Position numbers and translations under genes: made by a program
The notes under the pieces: generated by a model
The model's database searches: none
Told to the model about the DNA's origin: nothing
What the model saw: only the letters and a program-made list of their open reading frames with translations
NCBI GenBank assembly: GCA_018971835.1
Contig: JAGWZW010000003.1
Span: 19,123-83,122, forward strand
Origin: Alphaproteobacteria bacterium
GTDB lineage: Bacteria > Pseudomonadota > Alphaproteobacteria > Micropepsales > Micropepsaceae
Length of the DNA stretch: 64,000 bases
Direction of reading: 5' to 3'
Part shown: positions 1 through 10,861 of the stretch, piece by piece
How the letters are laid out: every line of letters begins with the position of its first letter
Numbering within the stretch: position 1 is the stretch's first letter

Positions 1-236
1 AATTCGGCCCGCACCCTGGCCAGCACCGCGCGCGTGGGCCAGGGCCACCATTTGCCGAACGGCGCGGTGGCGTAGGGCAGGCCCAATCCTCTGAGCCGTT
101 CGAGCTGGTGGGGCACGTTGGGCCGGCAGACCACGAACTGCGCAAGCCCCGCTTGCGCCAGCGCCGCCACGCCGTCGAAGAAGAACGTCTCGATCCCGCC
201 CACTGCCGCGCCGGCCATGACCTGGAGCACGCGCAT
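1..236 (-). CDS. Glycosyltransferase family 4-like protein, N-terminal part (truncated by window edge)
   Basis: Reverse-strand translation from ATG at 236: MRVLQVMAGAAVGGIETFFFDGVAALAQAGLAQFVVCRPNVPHQLERLRGLGLPYATAPFGKWWPW..., open to the window edge; the MRVLQVM..GGIE start is typical of GT4 glycosyltransferases. Absent from the supplied ORF track. Confidence 0.75.
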   Translation of the reverse strand, partial: MRVLQVMAGAAVGGIETFFFDGVAALAQAGLAQFVVCRPNVPHQLERLRGLGLPYATAPFGKWWPWPTRAVLARVRAE

Positions 237-325
237 GTCCTTGACCTGTGGCAGATTTACGGGAAATTCCGGCAAACTCGGGCTCCGAAGCGAGGCCGCA
301 CCTCTAGCACAGGAGATATGCCTGG

Positions 326-354
326 TTGACAGGATAAATTCACCGTAATCTAAT
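326..354 (+). promoter_or_regulatory. Candidate sigma70-type promoter upstream of the sulfotransferase
   Basis: TTGACA (326-331), 17-nt spacer, TCTAAT (349-354), in a locally AT-rich gap before the CDS at 441. Confidence 0.45.
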
Positions 355-440
355 TTCATTGCGTGGGAGCGCAAAACAATCGGCTGGTCCGAATGGGGAT
401 TCGTGATCTGGCCGGCGCGAAGGGATGAATTTCCAGTCCC

Positions 441-1250
441 GTGTCCTATTTGAGCCGATCCTTGGGGTTGCCGAGCAAGCAGCTCGTGCGTGAGCGTTTG
501 CGCTCACTGCGCGCCAGGCCGCACCCCGCGCCCCTGTTCGTGTTCGGAAACCAGAAATCCGGCACCAGCGCCATCACCGGGCTGCTCGCCGCCGCCACCG
601 GCCGCGCCGCAACCATCGACCTGTCGGGCGCCACCGAGCCCCATCTCGGCCGCCTGCTGCATGGCGAGACAACGCTGGATGATTTCATCCGGCGCAATGC
701 GTTCTCGTTCTCGCGGCCCATCGTGAAGGAAGGCAACCTTACCTTCATGGCCAAGCCGCTGATGGACCATTTCGGCGTGTCGCGCGCGATCTTCATCCTG
801 CGCAATCCGTACGACAACATCCGCTCCATCCTGAACCGGCTCAGGCTGCCCGGCGATCTGGCGGAGCTGGATGCACGACGCCTGTGTCTCAACAGGACGT
901 GGCGTGCGATCCTCTCCGGCACAGATCTCGGCTTCGAACCGGACCACTACGTGGCGACGCTGGCGCGGCGCTGGCAAAGAGCTGCAGAGATTTACGAGCA
1001 AATGGAGACGCGCTTCGTACCCGTGCGCTATCACGATTTCATGGCCGACAAGACCGGAACCATCCGGAGACTGGCGCAGGAATGCGCGCTGCCGGTGCGC
1101 CACGACATCACGCCGCTGCTCGGCCACCGCTTCCAGCGCCGCGGCGATGCCGGTACCGACCTGCGCAGATTCTTCGGCAGCGACAATCTCGCCCGCATTG
1201 CCGGCACCTGCGGCGATACCGCCGAGAGACTGGGCTTTCCTGCGCCGTGA
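441..1250 (+). CDS. Sulfotransferase family protein
   Basis: 269 aa, GTG start; P-loop-like 5'-PSB motif FGNQKSGTSAITGLL and later FILRNPYDNIRSIL resembling the 3'-PB motif. Confidence 0.8.
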   Translation: MSYLSRSLGLPSKQLVRERLRSLRARPHPAPLFVFGNQKSGTSAITGLLAAATGRAATIDLSGATEPHLGRLLHGETTLDDFIRRNAFSFSRPIVKEGNLTFMAKPLMDHFGVSRAIFILRNPYDNIRSILNRLRLPGDLAELDARRLCLNRTWRAILSGTDLGFEPDHYVATLARRWQRAAEIYEQMETRFVPVRYHDFMADKTGTIRRLAQECALPVRHDITPLLGHRFQRRGDAGTDLRRFFGSDNLARIAGTCGDTAERLGFPAP

Positions 1251-1401
1251 AATCCGCCAACGGCTGTCGCGGCTGGCAGCAACCGCGACGGCTTGCGACA
1301 AAGATCGCGCAAACATGGACGCTTTGTGAAGCGCGCGGCCTTGCGCGCGGCGGGCGGCGTTCCGATCTCCAAGACGTAGGGGCACACAGGAGACGACAAC
1401 G

Positions 1402-1695
1402 ATGTTCACCACACGGACCAGGAAATTCGCTACCGCCATTGCCGCAATCCTGACACTTTCGGCGCCGCTCACCGTCCTGTCGACGGCCAGCTTCGCCGAA
1501 CCCTCGGCCCATATGCAGATGCTGCGTGACGGCGCACGCCACGATACCAAGGCGCCAGAAGCCAGGATGCGCGTTGCCGAGCGTGGCGATCACGCCAGGG
1601 AGGCGCGCTTCCACAAGGGTGATCGCGAGCATTGCAATCATCACGCCCGGCGCGATCATCGCGACGGACGCGGCGAGAACCACGAAAGAGGCTGA
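1402..1695 (+). CDS. Small secreted charged protein (His/Arg/Asp/Glu-rich)
   Basis: 97 aa; N-terminal signal peptide (MFTTRTRKFATAIAAILTLSAPLTVLSTASFAEP) then HCNHHARRDHRDGRGENHERG-type tail. Confidence 0.6.
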   Translation: MFTTRTRKFATAIAAILTLSAPLTVLSTASFAEPSAHMQMLRDGARHDTKAPEARMRVAERGDHAREARFHKGDREHCNHHARRDHRDGRGENHERG

Positions 1696-1740
1696 CGCGC
1701 GCCAGGTGCAGGGTTCACGCGGAGTTCGCTCCGCGTGAAT

Positions 1741-2226
1741 CTATTTCACCGGTTCCTTGCGCTTGGGAACCGAAATCCCGTCGGTGCCGGACAGGCGGAT
1801 GGTGATGGTGTTGTCGCCGGGCGCCACCGTGAATTTGGTGCTGTCGAACGACGGCGCGGAGAGGAACGGCTTGGCGTTGTTGGAGAAGCCGTAGGGCTCC
1901 AGCGGCAGACCCAGCCAGCTGGTATCGAACTTCCCGTTCTCGTTGATGTCCTGCATCATCTTGACGGCATAGACACCGGGCTTGAGGCCGGAAATGACGA
2001 TGGTGGTGCCGGCCGGATCGGCCGGCACGTCGCGGCTGAGGGTGGGATGATCGTCATCCTCGTAATTCGCCGCGGTATAGAGCGCGAGCGAAATCTTCCC
2101 GCCCTTGGGCGAGACATGCGCAACCTTGACGGTGAGTGTAGCCGTGTCGACGGCAGGCGTTTCGGCGGCAGGCCCAGAGGGTGCCGCCGCCGATAGCGCA
2201 GATGCCAGGACCAGAGCCGCCAGCAA
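1741..2226 (-). CDS. DUF2141 domain-containing protein
   Basis: 161 aa; GGKISLALYTAANYED...ISGLKPGVYAVKMMQDINENGKFDTSWLGLPLEPYGFSNNAKPFL is typical of DUF2141. TTG start immediately after the mdh TGA. Confidence 0.8.
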   Translation of the reverse strand: MLAALVLASALSAAAPSGPAAETPAVDTATLTVKVAHVSPKGGKISLALYTAANYEDDDHPTLSRDVPADPAGTTIVISGLKPGVYAVKMMQDINENGKFDTSWLGLPLEPYGFSNNAKPFLSAPSFDSTKFTVAPGDNTITIRLSGTDGISVPKRKEPVK

Positions 2227-3201
<975 letters not shown>

Positions 3202-3382
3202 TCATCGAGAGCCGGCCGGTTCGTAGCGCGGGCACGCGCGCGGGGCAAGCGGCGCACCGCCGCGGACCGGCTTCCGCAATGCGGACGCAGTTGCGGGCGC
3301 ATGAACGCAAAGGGCCGGGCACCGCACGACACCCGTACGGACCCGGCCCATTACGCAATCGGAACAGAAGATGAAGGAACGG

Positions 3383-3709
3383 TCAGACCGCTTCCTTCAG
3401 CTCCTTGGCGGCGCGGAAGGCAACCTTCTTGCTGGCCTTGATCTTGATGGCCTCGCCCGTGGCCGGGTTGCGGCCCATGCGGGCGGCGCGCTTGCGCACC
3501 TGCAGGATGCCGAGCCCGTTCAGACGGACGCGAACGCCCTTCTTGAGCTGCTTGGTGATGACGCCGGCCATGTCGTCCAGGATGGCGACGGCCATCTTGT
3601 TGGAGAGTTCATGCTTCTCCGCCAGCTGGGCGGCGAGCTGACGGGTGGTCATGGTTTCCGTCTTCGTCTTTGCGGCGGCCTTGGATGCAGTCTTGGCGGC
3701 TTTTGCCAT
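3383..3709 (-). CDS. HU family DNA-binding protein with Lys/Ala-rich N-terminal extension
   Basis: 108 aa; MTTRQLAAQLAEKHELSNKMAVAILDDMAGVITKQLKKGVRVRLNGLGILQVRKRAARMGRNPATGEAIKIKASKKVAFRAAKELKEAV. Confidence 0.92.
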   Translation of the reverse strand: MAKAAKTASKAAAKTKTETMTTRQLAAQLAEKHELSNKMAVAILDDMAGVITKQLKKGVRVRLNGLGILQVRKRAARMGRNPATGEAIKIKASKKVAFRAAKELKEAV

Positions 3710-3879
3710 TGTTGTGTCCTCTGCGAATCAAAGATGAGGCCGATTTTACTGGTTTTTGCGCGGCCGTGAATCCTGCCAAGTGCCAAAAGCGCCCATTTTT
3801 GGGGATTATTCGAGCGCAGAAGCACATTTCCGGCCGAAAATTCGGCCTTGGGAGCACCTGCCTGCTGTTTGCCCAAACA

Positions 3880-3911
3880 AAATCCCCGCCGGAGCAGCCC
3901 GGCGGGGATTT
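3880..3911 (-). terminator. Intrinsic terminator downstream of rplS
   Basis: AAATCCCCGCCGG-AGCAGC-CCGGCGGGGATTT, 13-bp perfect stem, 6-nt loop; minus-strand transcript continues into TTTTGTTTGGG. Confidence 0.85.
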
Positions 3912-3936
3912 CGAAAACACAGCCTGTACGAAGAAA

Positions 3937-4353
3937 TCAGGCCTTGGCGGCGGCTTCGCTGGCGCGATCCTGGCGCTCGGCGATGCGGGCGGCCTTGCCG
4001 CGGCGGCCGCGCAGGTAATAGAGCTTGGCCCGGCGCACGCGGCCCTTGCGCACCACTTCCACTGAATCCACCAGCGGCGAGAAGATCGGGAACACGCGCT
4101 CCACGCCCTCGCCATAGGAAATCTTGCGTACGGTAAAGGCCTCGTTGAGGCCCTGGCCCTGGCGGGCGATGCACACGCCCTCGAAGGCCTGGATGCGCTC
4201 GCGCGTCTTCATCTGCTTGGTCTTCTCGTCATAGGTGGCATCGACCACCTTGACGTTGACCTTCAGCGTATCGCCGGGGCGGAAATCGGGGCGGGGCTTG
4301 CCGCCGGCAAGGGCGGCCATCTGCTCGGCTTCGAGCGTCTGCAACAGGTTCAT
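3937..4353 (-). CDS. rplS: 50S ribosomal protein L19
   Basis: 138 aa; [13 protein letters not shown]...[72 protein letters not shown]. Confidence 0.97.
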   Translation of the reverse strand: MNLLQTLEAEQMAALAGGKPRPDFRPGDTLKVNVKVVDATYDEKTKQMKTRERIQAFEGVCIARQGQGLNEAFTVRKISYGEGVERVFPIFSPLVDSVEVVRKGRVRRAKLYYLRGRRGKAARIAERQDRASEAAAKA

Positions 4354-4476
4354 CGTTCATCTCCGTCGGCCCGAGAACCTCTCAGCGAGAAAGTTCCGGC
4401 CGAATTCTTTTTGATTGGCGGCGCATTCGCACCTTTTCTCTCCGCACGCCGAGGCGCGAGGAGGGCGCCCTATAGC

Positions 4477-5190
4477 CTAGTGCTTCTGTTTTTCATAGAG
4501 GGCGAAGAGGTCCGGGCGCCGTTCTTTGGTCAGCTTTTCGGCCTCGGCCCGCCGCCAGCGGGCGATTTCCTTGTGATTCCCGCCGCTTAACACTGCCGGA
4601 ATGTCCCATCCCTCGAAGCTCTGCGGCCGCGTGTATTGCGGATATTCGAGCAGGTTTTCGGAGAAGCTCTCCTCTGCCGGACTTTCGGCCGCGCCCAGCA
4701 CCCCCGGGATCAGCCGCACGGCCGCCTCGATCAGGGCCATCGCCGCGATCTCGCCGCCGGCCAGCACGAAGTCCCCGATGGAGATTTCCTCCAGGCCGCG
4801 CGCTTCGATGGCGCGCGCGTCCAACCCCTCGAACCGCCCGCACAGCAGCAGCACGCCCGGCCCTTCGGCCAGCGCGCGCACGCGGGCCTGGGTCAGCGGC
4901 TTGCCGCGCGGAGACAGATAGATCGAAGGCCGTTCGGGACCGGCGGCCCCACAAACCGATCTGGCCGCGTCGATGGCGGCCGAGGCCACGTCGGCGCGCA
5001 TCACCATGCCCGGCCCGCCGCCCGCCGGGGTATCGTCCACGGTGCGATGCTTGCCGAGCCCGTGCTCGCGGATATCGCGCACCTGTAGCGACCAGAGATT
5101 TTTCTGCAGCGCCTTGCCCAGCAGCGAGAGCCCCAGCGGTCCCGGGAACATCTCCGGGAACAGCGTCAGCACGGTCGCGGACCAGCTCAT
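4477..5190 (-). CDS. trmD: tRNA (guanine-N1)-methyltransferase
   Basis: 237 aa; [72 protein letters not shown]. Confidence 0.97.
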   Translation of the reverse strand: MSWSATVLTLFPEMFPGPLGLSLLGKALQKNLWSLQVRDIREHGLGKHRTVDDTPAGGGPGMVMRADVASAAIDAARSVCGAAGPERPSIYLSPRGKPLTQARVRALAEGPGVLLLCGRFEGLDARAIEARGLEEISIGDFVLAGGEIAAMALIEAAVRLIPGVLGAAESPAEESFSENLLEYPQYTRPQSFEGWDIPAVLSGGNHKEIARWRRAEAEKLTKERRPDLFALYEKQKH

Positions 5191-5717
5191 TCGACGGCGC
5201 CGGGATTGTCGTCCCGCGCCTCGACCTCTTCGGGCACGGCCACGACAATGCGCCCGCCCTTTACGTCCACCACCGGCACGAAATCGCGCGTGAAGGGCAA
5301 CAGCGCCTCGCTGCCGTCGGGCTTTTCGACGTCGAGCACATCGCCCGCGCCGAAATTGTGGATGCCGCGGACATGGCCGATCAGCCGGCCCTCGCCGTCC
5401 TCGGCCCGAAGGCCGACGAGATCGGCGTGGTAGAACTCCTCTGCCTCGGTTTCCGGCAGTGCCGCGCGCGCCACGAAGAGCTGTAGGCCCTTCAGCGCTT
5501 CGGCGGCATCGCGGTCGAAGATGCCATCGAACCGCACCACCGCACCGTCCGGCGCGGTGACGCGCGCCGCGGTCACCGTGAAGACGCGGCCATCCTTGGC
5601 ATGCAGCGGACCATAGGCGCCCAGCCGGTCGGGCGTTTCGGTGAAGGTTTTCACCTTCACCTCGCCCTTCAGGCCATGCGCGCCGATCACGACGCCGAGC
5701 AGGATGTCAGCAGGCAT
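5187..5717 (-). CDS. rimM: 16S rRNA processing protein RimM
   Basis: 176 aa; [28 protein letters not shown]...[36 protein letters not shown]; 4-bp overlap with trmD. Confidence 0.95.
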   Translation of the reverse strand: MPADILLGVVIGAHGLKGEVKVKTFTETPDRLGAYGPLHAKDGRVFTVTAARVTAPDGAVVRFDGIFDRDAAEALKGLQLFVARAALPETEAEEFYHADLVGLRAEDGEGRLIGHVRGIHNFGAGDVLDVEKPDGSEALLPFTRDFVPVVDVKGGRIVVAVPEEVEARDDNPGAVE

Positions 5718-5735
5718 GATTCATGCCTCGCAAGA

Positions 5736-6101
5736 TCAGGCGGAGGCTTCGCCTTCGGCAGCCTTGGCGGCGGCAGCGGCCGCAGCGGCAGCGCGTTCCT
5801 GCGCCTTCTTCTTCGGCTGCGACTTCTGCGGATTGCTCTTGGTGAGCGGCTTCGCCAGACCGGCATCGGCCAGGAAGCGGTGCACGCGGTCCGTCGCCGT
5901 GGCGCCCTTGGCGAGCCAGGCCTTGGCCTTGTCGAGATCGAGGCGCAAGCGGTCGGCATGATCCTTCGGCAGCAGCGGATTGTAGAAGCCCAGCTTCTCG
6001 ATGAAGCGGCCGTCGCGCGGAGAATGCGAATCCGCCACGACGATGGCGTAGTGCGGGCGCTTCTTGGTGCCGCCGCGCGAAAGCCTGATCTTGAGAGACA
6101 T
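5736..6101 (-). CDS. rpsP: 30S ribosomal protein S16
   Basis: 121 aa; [45 protein letters not shown]; Ala-rich C-terminal tail. Confidence 0.97.
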   Translation of the reverse strand: MSLKIRLSRGGTKKRPHYAIVVADSHSPRDGRFIEKLGFYNPLLPKDHADRLRLDLDKAKAWLAKGATATDRVHRFLADAGLAKPLTKSNPQKSQPKKKAQERAAAAAAAAAKAAEGEASA

Positions 6102-6141
6102 GCGTTGTTCCTTCTTCGTCTGAACTGAAAACCTGTTGAGC

Positions 6142-7521
6142 CTATCGCTTGGGCATCATGCCGGGCGGAAGTTGCGGCATGCCGCCGCCGATGAGCGAGG
6201 ACAGCCCGGCCATACCGCGCGGGCCCATGCGCCCCATCTTCTTCATCATGTCCGACATCTGCCGGTGCATTTTGAGCAGCTTGTTGACATCCTGCACTTC
6301 CACGCCCGCACCCGCGGCGATGCGCTTGCGGCGCGAGCCGTTGATCAGGTCGGGCTTGGCGCGCTCCTGTTTCGTCATCGAGGAGATGATCGCTTCCTGA
6401 CGTGTGAGGATCTTGTCATCGAGGCCGGCGGCGGAGATCTGTTCCTTCACTTTGCCGACACCCGGCAGCATGCCCAGCACGCCCTGCATGCCGCCCAGCT
6501 TCTTCATCTGCTGCAATTGCTGGGCGAGATCGTTCATGTCGAACTCGCCCTTCTTCATCTTGCGGGCGAGCTTTTCCGACTCTTCCTTGTCGAAGGTCTC
6601 GGCGGCCTTTTCGACCAGCGACACGACATCGCCCATGTCGAGGATGCGCCCGGCCACGCGCGCCGGATGGAAGGCTTCGAGCGCATCGAGCTTTTCGCCC
6701 ACGCCCAGGAACTTGATCGGCGCGCCGGTGACCGCACGCATCGAGAGCGCCGCGCCGCCGCGCGCATCGCCATCGGCGCGCGTCAGGATGATACCGGAAA
6801 GCCTGACGCGCTCGTTGAACGACTTGGCGATGTTGACCGCGTCCTGGCCGGTGAGGCTGTCCGCCACCAGGATGGTTTCGTGCGGCTTGACCTGCTCGCG
6901 CACGGCGGCGACTTCGCTCATCAGCTGTTCGTCGATGTGCTGGCGGCCGGCGGTATCGAGGATCAGCACGTCATAGCCGCCGACCTTGGCCGCGGCCATC
7001 GCGCGCTTGGCGATGTCGAGCGGGCCCTGCCCGGCCACCACCGGCAGCGTGGGCACACCCGCCTGCTCGCCCAGAATCTTGAGCTGCTCCATCGCGGCCG
7101 GGCGATGCACGTCGAGCGAGGCCATCAGCACCCGCTTCTTCTCTTTGTTCTGCAGCAGCAGGCCGAGCTTGGCGGAGCTGGTGGTCTTGCCCGAGCCCTG
7201 CAAGCCGACCATCAGGATCGGCGCCGGCGGGCTGCCCAGGTCAAGCGCGGCGTTCTCGGCGCCCAGCATCTCCACCAGCGCGTCGTGGACGATCTTGACC
7301 ACCTGCTGGCCGGGCGTGACGGAGCGGATGACCGCCTCGCCCACCGCACGCGGGCGCACCTTCTCGATGAAGTCCTTGACGACCGGAAGCGCCACGTCGG
7401 CTTCGAGCAGGGCCACGCGCACCTCGCGCAGGGCCTCGTCCACGTCGGCCTCGGTGAGGGCGCCGCGGCCGCGCAACCTGTCGAATGTGGCGCCGAGGCG
7501 CTTCTGCAAAGAGTCGAACAT
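6142..7521 (-). CDS. ffh: Signal recognition particle protein Ffh
   Basis: 459 aa from ATG at 7521 ([31 protein letters not shown]...); [26 protein letters not shown], Met-rich M domain. The longer ORF to 7665 is an upstream extension. Confidence 0.97.
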   Translation of the reverse strand: MFDSLQKRLGATFDRLRGRGALTEADVDEALREVRVALLEADVALPVVKDFIEKVRPRAVGEAVIRSVTPGQQVVKIVHDALVEMLGAENAALDLGSPPAPILMVGLQGSGKTTSSAKLGLLLQNKEKKRVLMASLDVHRPAAMEQLKILGEQAGVPTLPVVAGQGPLDIAKRAMAAAKVGGYDVLILDTAGRQHIDEQLMSEVAAVREQVKPHETILVADSLTGQDAVNIAKSFNERVRLSGIILTRADGDARGGAALSMRAVTGAPIKFLGVGEKLDALEAFHPARVAGRILDMGDVVSLVEKAAETFDKEESEKLARKMKKGEFDMNDLAQQLQQMKKLGGMQGVLGMLPGVGKVKEQISAAGLDDKILTRQEAIISSMTKQERAKPDLINGSRRKRIAAGAGVEVQDVNKLLKMHRQMSDMMKKMGRMGPRGMAGLSSLIGGGMPQLPPGMMPKR

Positions 7522-7695
7522 ACCGTTCCCAAGTCCAAAGCGATAACGCCCCAGGGGGCGCACCTGCGCTGCCTGGGGGCGATCCCGGGCCGGGCCCGGG
7601 ACCGGAAGTCTCAAGAGGCTTCCGGAAGTGGCCGCGGTTTTAGGCCAGCGGGACAGGGGAGTCAAACCATCCTGCCCGCCACGATGGTAAGCAGG

Positions 7696-9873
7696 CTACT
7701 TCAACCCCAGCTTCCGCTTGAAGAAGGTGTAGCTGAGCGCCCAGTAGTTCGCTTCCTCGGCATGGGTGGAGCCGGGGCCGTGGCCGCCTTCGCTGGCCTC
7801 GTTGAACAGCACGTCGTGGCCCTGCGCTTCCATCTTCGCCGCCATCATGCGCGCCCAGATCGGCGTGACGCGATCATCGCTCGTCTCGGTAATGAAGAGG
7901 ATGGGCGGATACTTCACATCCGCCTTCACGTTCTCGTAAGGCGAGTAGGTGCGGATATAGGCGGCCATCTTGGGATCGGCGGGATCACCATATTCGCCCA
8001 CCCACGAAGCGCCGGCGCCGTAGCGCGTGTAGCGCAGCATGTCGATCAGCGGACGCTGGCAAACGACGGCGGCCAGCAGGTCCGGCCGCTCGACCATCAC
8101 GGTGGAGACAAGGAGCCCACCATTGGAGGCGCCGACGATGCCGAGCATCTTGGGCGTCGAGAGCCCGTCCTTTTCGATATCCGCGGCTACGGCCTCGAAA
8201 TCGTCATAGGCGCGCTGGCGGTGATACTTGAGCGCAGCCTGATGCCATTTGGGACCGAACTCGCCACCGCCGCGGATATTCGCCACCGCGATGGCGCCGC
8301 CCTTTTCCAGCCACACCGGCCCGGCATCGAGCGGGCGATGGCCGTCGTTCCAGTACCAGGGCGTCAGCGACAGCTCGAAGCCACCATAGCCGTAGAGGAT
8401 GGTGGGGATGGCGCCCTTGGCGGCCTTCGGGCGGATCAGGAAATAGGGGATCCTGGTGCCGTCCTTCGAGGTGGCCCAGCGCTGCGCCACGCTGATCTTC
8501 GAAGCATCGAAGGTGGCGGCCTGCGCCTTGATCGCCTTGGGCTCGTTCTTGCCGTCATAGGCATAGAGCGTGGGCGGGGTGAGGAAGCTCTGATAGGTGA
8601 AATAGGCCTCCGGCCCGAAGTCGTTGGTCGAGACGAGGTCGGTCGAGCCTCCCGCCGGCAGCGCCAGCTTCGTGTCGTGCCAGGCGCCGTCCGAGAATCG
8701 GAAGGCGTGGATAGCGCCGGTTACATCCTCGTAGATCGAGGCGTAGACCGCATCACGCCCGGCGGAGACGCTGCCGATCATGGCCCGCGGCCCCGGCGTG
8801 TAGAGCGTCGCGACTTTCGGCATCTTTCCGGTGCGGGCATAATCCAGAACCGGAAACGAGATCAGCGAACCTTGCGGAATCGTCTTCTGCCCGTCCGGCG
8901 TCCAGGCGTTGCGCAGCGTAGCGATGAGCTGGCCGCCGGTGACGCCCTGCAACTGCGCCCCCAGCGGCAGGGGCAGCTTCAGCGTGCTGCCATCGTCGCG
9001 CACCAGATAATATTCGGCGGTGAAGAAGCTGGGGCTGCGCACGATAAGCGCGATATGGCCGTAGGGGTCGTGCGTCACCACCGGATCGGCCACCATGTCG
9101 TCCGGCTGGCCTTCGAACACAGTTTTGGCGTCGGCCAGCTTTTCGCCGCGATGCCACAGCTTGACGATGCGCGGATAAGATGACGGCGTCATCGAGCCGG
9201 GGCCGAAATCGGTGGCGAAGAGGACAGTGTCGTCGTTCAGATAGACCGCATTGGACTTGGCCAGCGGCAGGTCGAAGCCGTCCTTCAGAAATTCGCCGGT
9301 TTTGGGATCGAATTCGCGGATGACGTGCGCATCGCCGCCGCCGGGCGACAGCCGCACCAGGCAGCGGTCGAAGGCCTTCGTGCAGTCCGCACCCTTCCAC
9401 ACCCAGTTCTGGCCGCTGTCCTTGTCCAGCTTGTCGAGATCGAGCAACACTTGCCAGTGTGGGGCCTTGGTCGCGTAATCGGCGATGGTGGTGCGCCGCC
9501 ACAGCCCGCGCACGTGATCCTTGTCCTGCCAGAAATTGAGCACGTATTCGCCGTGCAGACTGCCTTCGGGAATGCGGTCGCTGGCGTTCAACACCTTGAG
9601 GATGGCGTCGCGGTCGGCGGCGTATTCGGGGTCGGTCTTGAGCACCGCGTCGCTCTTGGCGGTCTGGGCCTTGGCCCAGCCGAGCGCCTTCTGCCCGTGG
9701 ATGTCGGCGAGCCAGAGATAGGGATCGTGGTCGGCGGGCGCGGCGGTTTTGACCTGCATCGGCTTGTCTGCTCCCGTATTGTCCGCACCCTGGGCCTGCC
9801 AGGCACCGGCGACGGCCCCCAGGATCACAACAGCCGCGGCCAGCTTCCCCACGCGCACGGTTCCTTGGTGCAA
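7696..9873 (-). CDS. Prolyl oligopeptidase family serine peptidase (S9), secreted
   Basis: 725 aa; signal-like N-terminus, ILYGYGGFELSLTPWYW, IVGASNGGLLVSTVMVERPDLLAAVV (GxSxGG), EGGHGPG. TTG start at 9873 or a downstream GTG. Confidence 0.9.
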   Translation of the reverse strand: MHQGTVRVGKLAAAVVILGAVAGAWQAQGADNTGADKPMQVKTAAPADHDPYLWLADIHGQKALGWAKAQTAKSDAVLKTDPEYAADRDAILKVLNASDRIPEGSLHGEYVLNFWQDKDHVRGLWRRTTIADYATKAPHWQVLLDLDKLDKDSGQNWVWKGADCTKAFDRCLVRLSPGGGDAHVIREFDPKTGEFLKDGFDLPLAKSNAVYLNDDTVLFATDFGPGSMTPSSYPRIVKLWHRGEKLADAKTVFEGQPDDMVADPVVTHDPYGHIALIVRSPSFFTAEYYLVRDDGSTLKLPLPLGAQLQGVTGGQLIATLRNAWTPDGQKTIPQGSLISFPVLDYARTGKMPKVATLYTPGPRAMIGSVSAGRDAVYASIYEDVTGAIHAFRFSDGAWHDTKLALPAGGSTDLVSTNDFGPEAYFTYQSFLTPPTLYAYDGKNEPKAIKAQAATFDASKISVAQRWATSKDGTRIPYFLIRPKAAKGAIPTILYGYGGFELSLTPWYWNDGHRPLDAGPVWLEKGGAIAVANIRGGGEFGPKWHQAALKYHRQRAYDDFEAVAADIEKDGLSTPKMLGIVGASNGGLLVSTVMVERPDLLAAVVCQRPLIDMLRYTRYGAGASWVGEYGDPADPKMAAYIRTYSPYENVKADVKYPPILFITETSDDRVTPIWARMMAAKMEAQGHDVLFNEASEGGHGPGSTHAEEANYWALSYTFFKRKLGLK

Positions 9874-9956
9874 GAACGCCTCCCATTTTCGTGGCGGGCA
9901 TCTTTTGGGCGAAGCCCGGCTGCGGGGTCAAGGCAGGCCGGTTGGAACCGTGGCCA

Positions 9957-9980
9957 CAGGGTACTGGGCAGGGTACTGGC
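9957..9980. repeat. Short 12-bp tandem duplication (2 copies) upstream of dapF
   Basis: CAGGGTACTGGG CAGGGTACTGGC, one mismatch. Confidence 0.5.
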
Positions 9981-10012
9981 CCTTGGGCCCCTGCCAGCCT
10001 ATAAGGCGCCTC

Positions 10013-10861
10013 ATGACGGCGTTCCTGAAAATGCACGGATTGGGCAATGATTTCGCGGTGTTCGACGCGCGGGCGAGCGGTCTTGCGCTCGATCCGGCCG
10101 TCGCACGCGCCATCGCCGACCGGCGCACCGGTGTCGGTTGCGATCAGGTGATTGTGATCGGCCGGCCCCAGAAAAGCGACCACGGCGCCGATGCCCGGAT
10201 GCGCATCTTCAACGCCGACGGCGGCGAGGTGGAAAGCTGCGGCAATGCCGCGCGCTGCGTCGCCCGCCTGCTGATGGAAGAGGCGGACCGCGACACGGTC
10301 TCCATTGCCACGCTGGGCGGGCCGCTGCTGTGCTTCGATGCCGGCGGCGGGCTCGTCACCGTGGACATGGGCGCGCCGGAATTCACGTGGCAGAAGATTC
10401 CGCTGGCCGAGGCCGCCGACACCAACGGCTTTGCCCTCGACGTGGACGGCACGGAATATTTCGTTTCTGCCCTCTCGGTCGGCAATCCGCATGCCGTCGT
10501 CTTCGTCGAGGATGCCGAGATGATCCCGCTGGCCGATATCGGCCCGCGCATCGAGCATCACGCGATGTTTCCCAGGCGCGTGAATGTGGAGTTCGTCAGC
10601 GTGCGATCGCCAGCGCGCCTCAGGATGCGGGTATGGGAGCGCGGCGCGGGCATCACGCGGGCTTGCGGCACCGGGGCCTGCGCCAGCGCGGTGGCGGCGG
10701 CGCGCCGGGGCTTGGCCGGGCGCCAGGTGGAGGTGACGCTGGACGGCGGCACGCTGCATGTCGAATGGCGCGAGAGTGACGGCCACATCCTGATGACCGG
10801 GCCGGCCACGCTTTCCTATCGCGGCGAGGTCGAGCTGCTGGCGCTGGAGGGTGCGCGATGA
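10013..10861 (+). CDS. dapF: Diaminopimelate epimerase
   Basis: 282 aa from ATG 10013; MTAFLKMHGLGNDFAVFDAR, RIFNADGGEVESCGNAARCVA, WERGAGITRACGTGACASAVAA. Confidence 0.96.
   Translation: MTAFLKMHGLGNDFAVFDARASGLALDPAVARAIADRRTGVGCDQVIVIGRPQKSDHGADARMRIFNADGGEVESCGNAARCVARLLMEEADRDTVSIATLGGPLLCFDAGGGLVTVDMGAPEFTWQKIPLAEAADTNGFALDVDGTEYFVSALSVGNPHAVVFVEDAEMIPLADIGPRIEHHAMFPRRVNVEFVSVRSPARLRMRVWERGAGITRACGTGACASAVAAARRGLAGRQVEVTLDGGTLHVEWRESDGHILMTGPATLSYRGEVELLALEGAR

Noticed and set aside
108-348. Short plus-strand ORFs of 73 and 76 aa
   Set aside because: Antisense to the partial glycosyltransferase N-terminus, which has real family signals.
3307-3355. GGGCCGGG...CCCGGCCC hairpin between mdh and HU genes
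   Set aside because: Loop is long (about 27 nt) and T-run weak; not called as a terminator.
5736-5830. Ala-rich tail on ribosomal protein S16
   Set aside because: C-terminal low-complexity tails are common in alphaproteobacterial S16.
6136-9183. 1015-aa plus-strand ORF
   Set aside because: Antisense to ffh and the S9 peptidase, both clear genes; composition (His/Arg/Ala/Gly-rich) is typical of GC-rich shadow ORFs.
9749-10012. N-terminal extension of the dapF ORF
   Set aside because: dapF homology starts at MTAFLKMHGLGNDF (10013); the extension covers the peptidase N-terminus on the other strand.
8753-10786. 677-aa minus-strand ORF
   Set aside because: Out-of-frame in the S9 peptidase region and antisense to dapF; Arg-rich shadow ORF.
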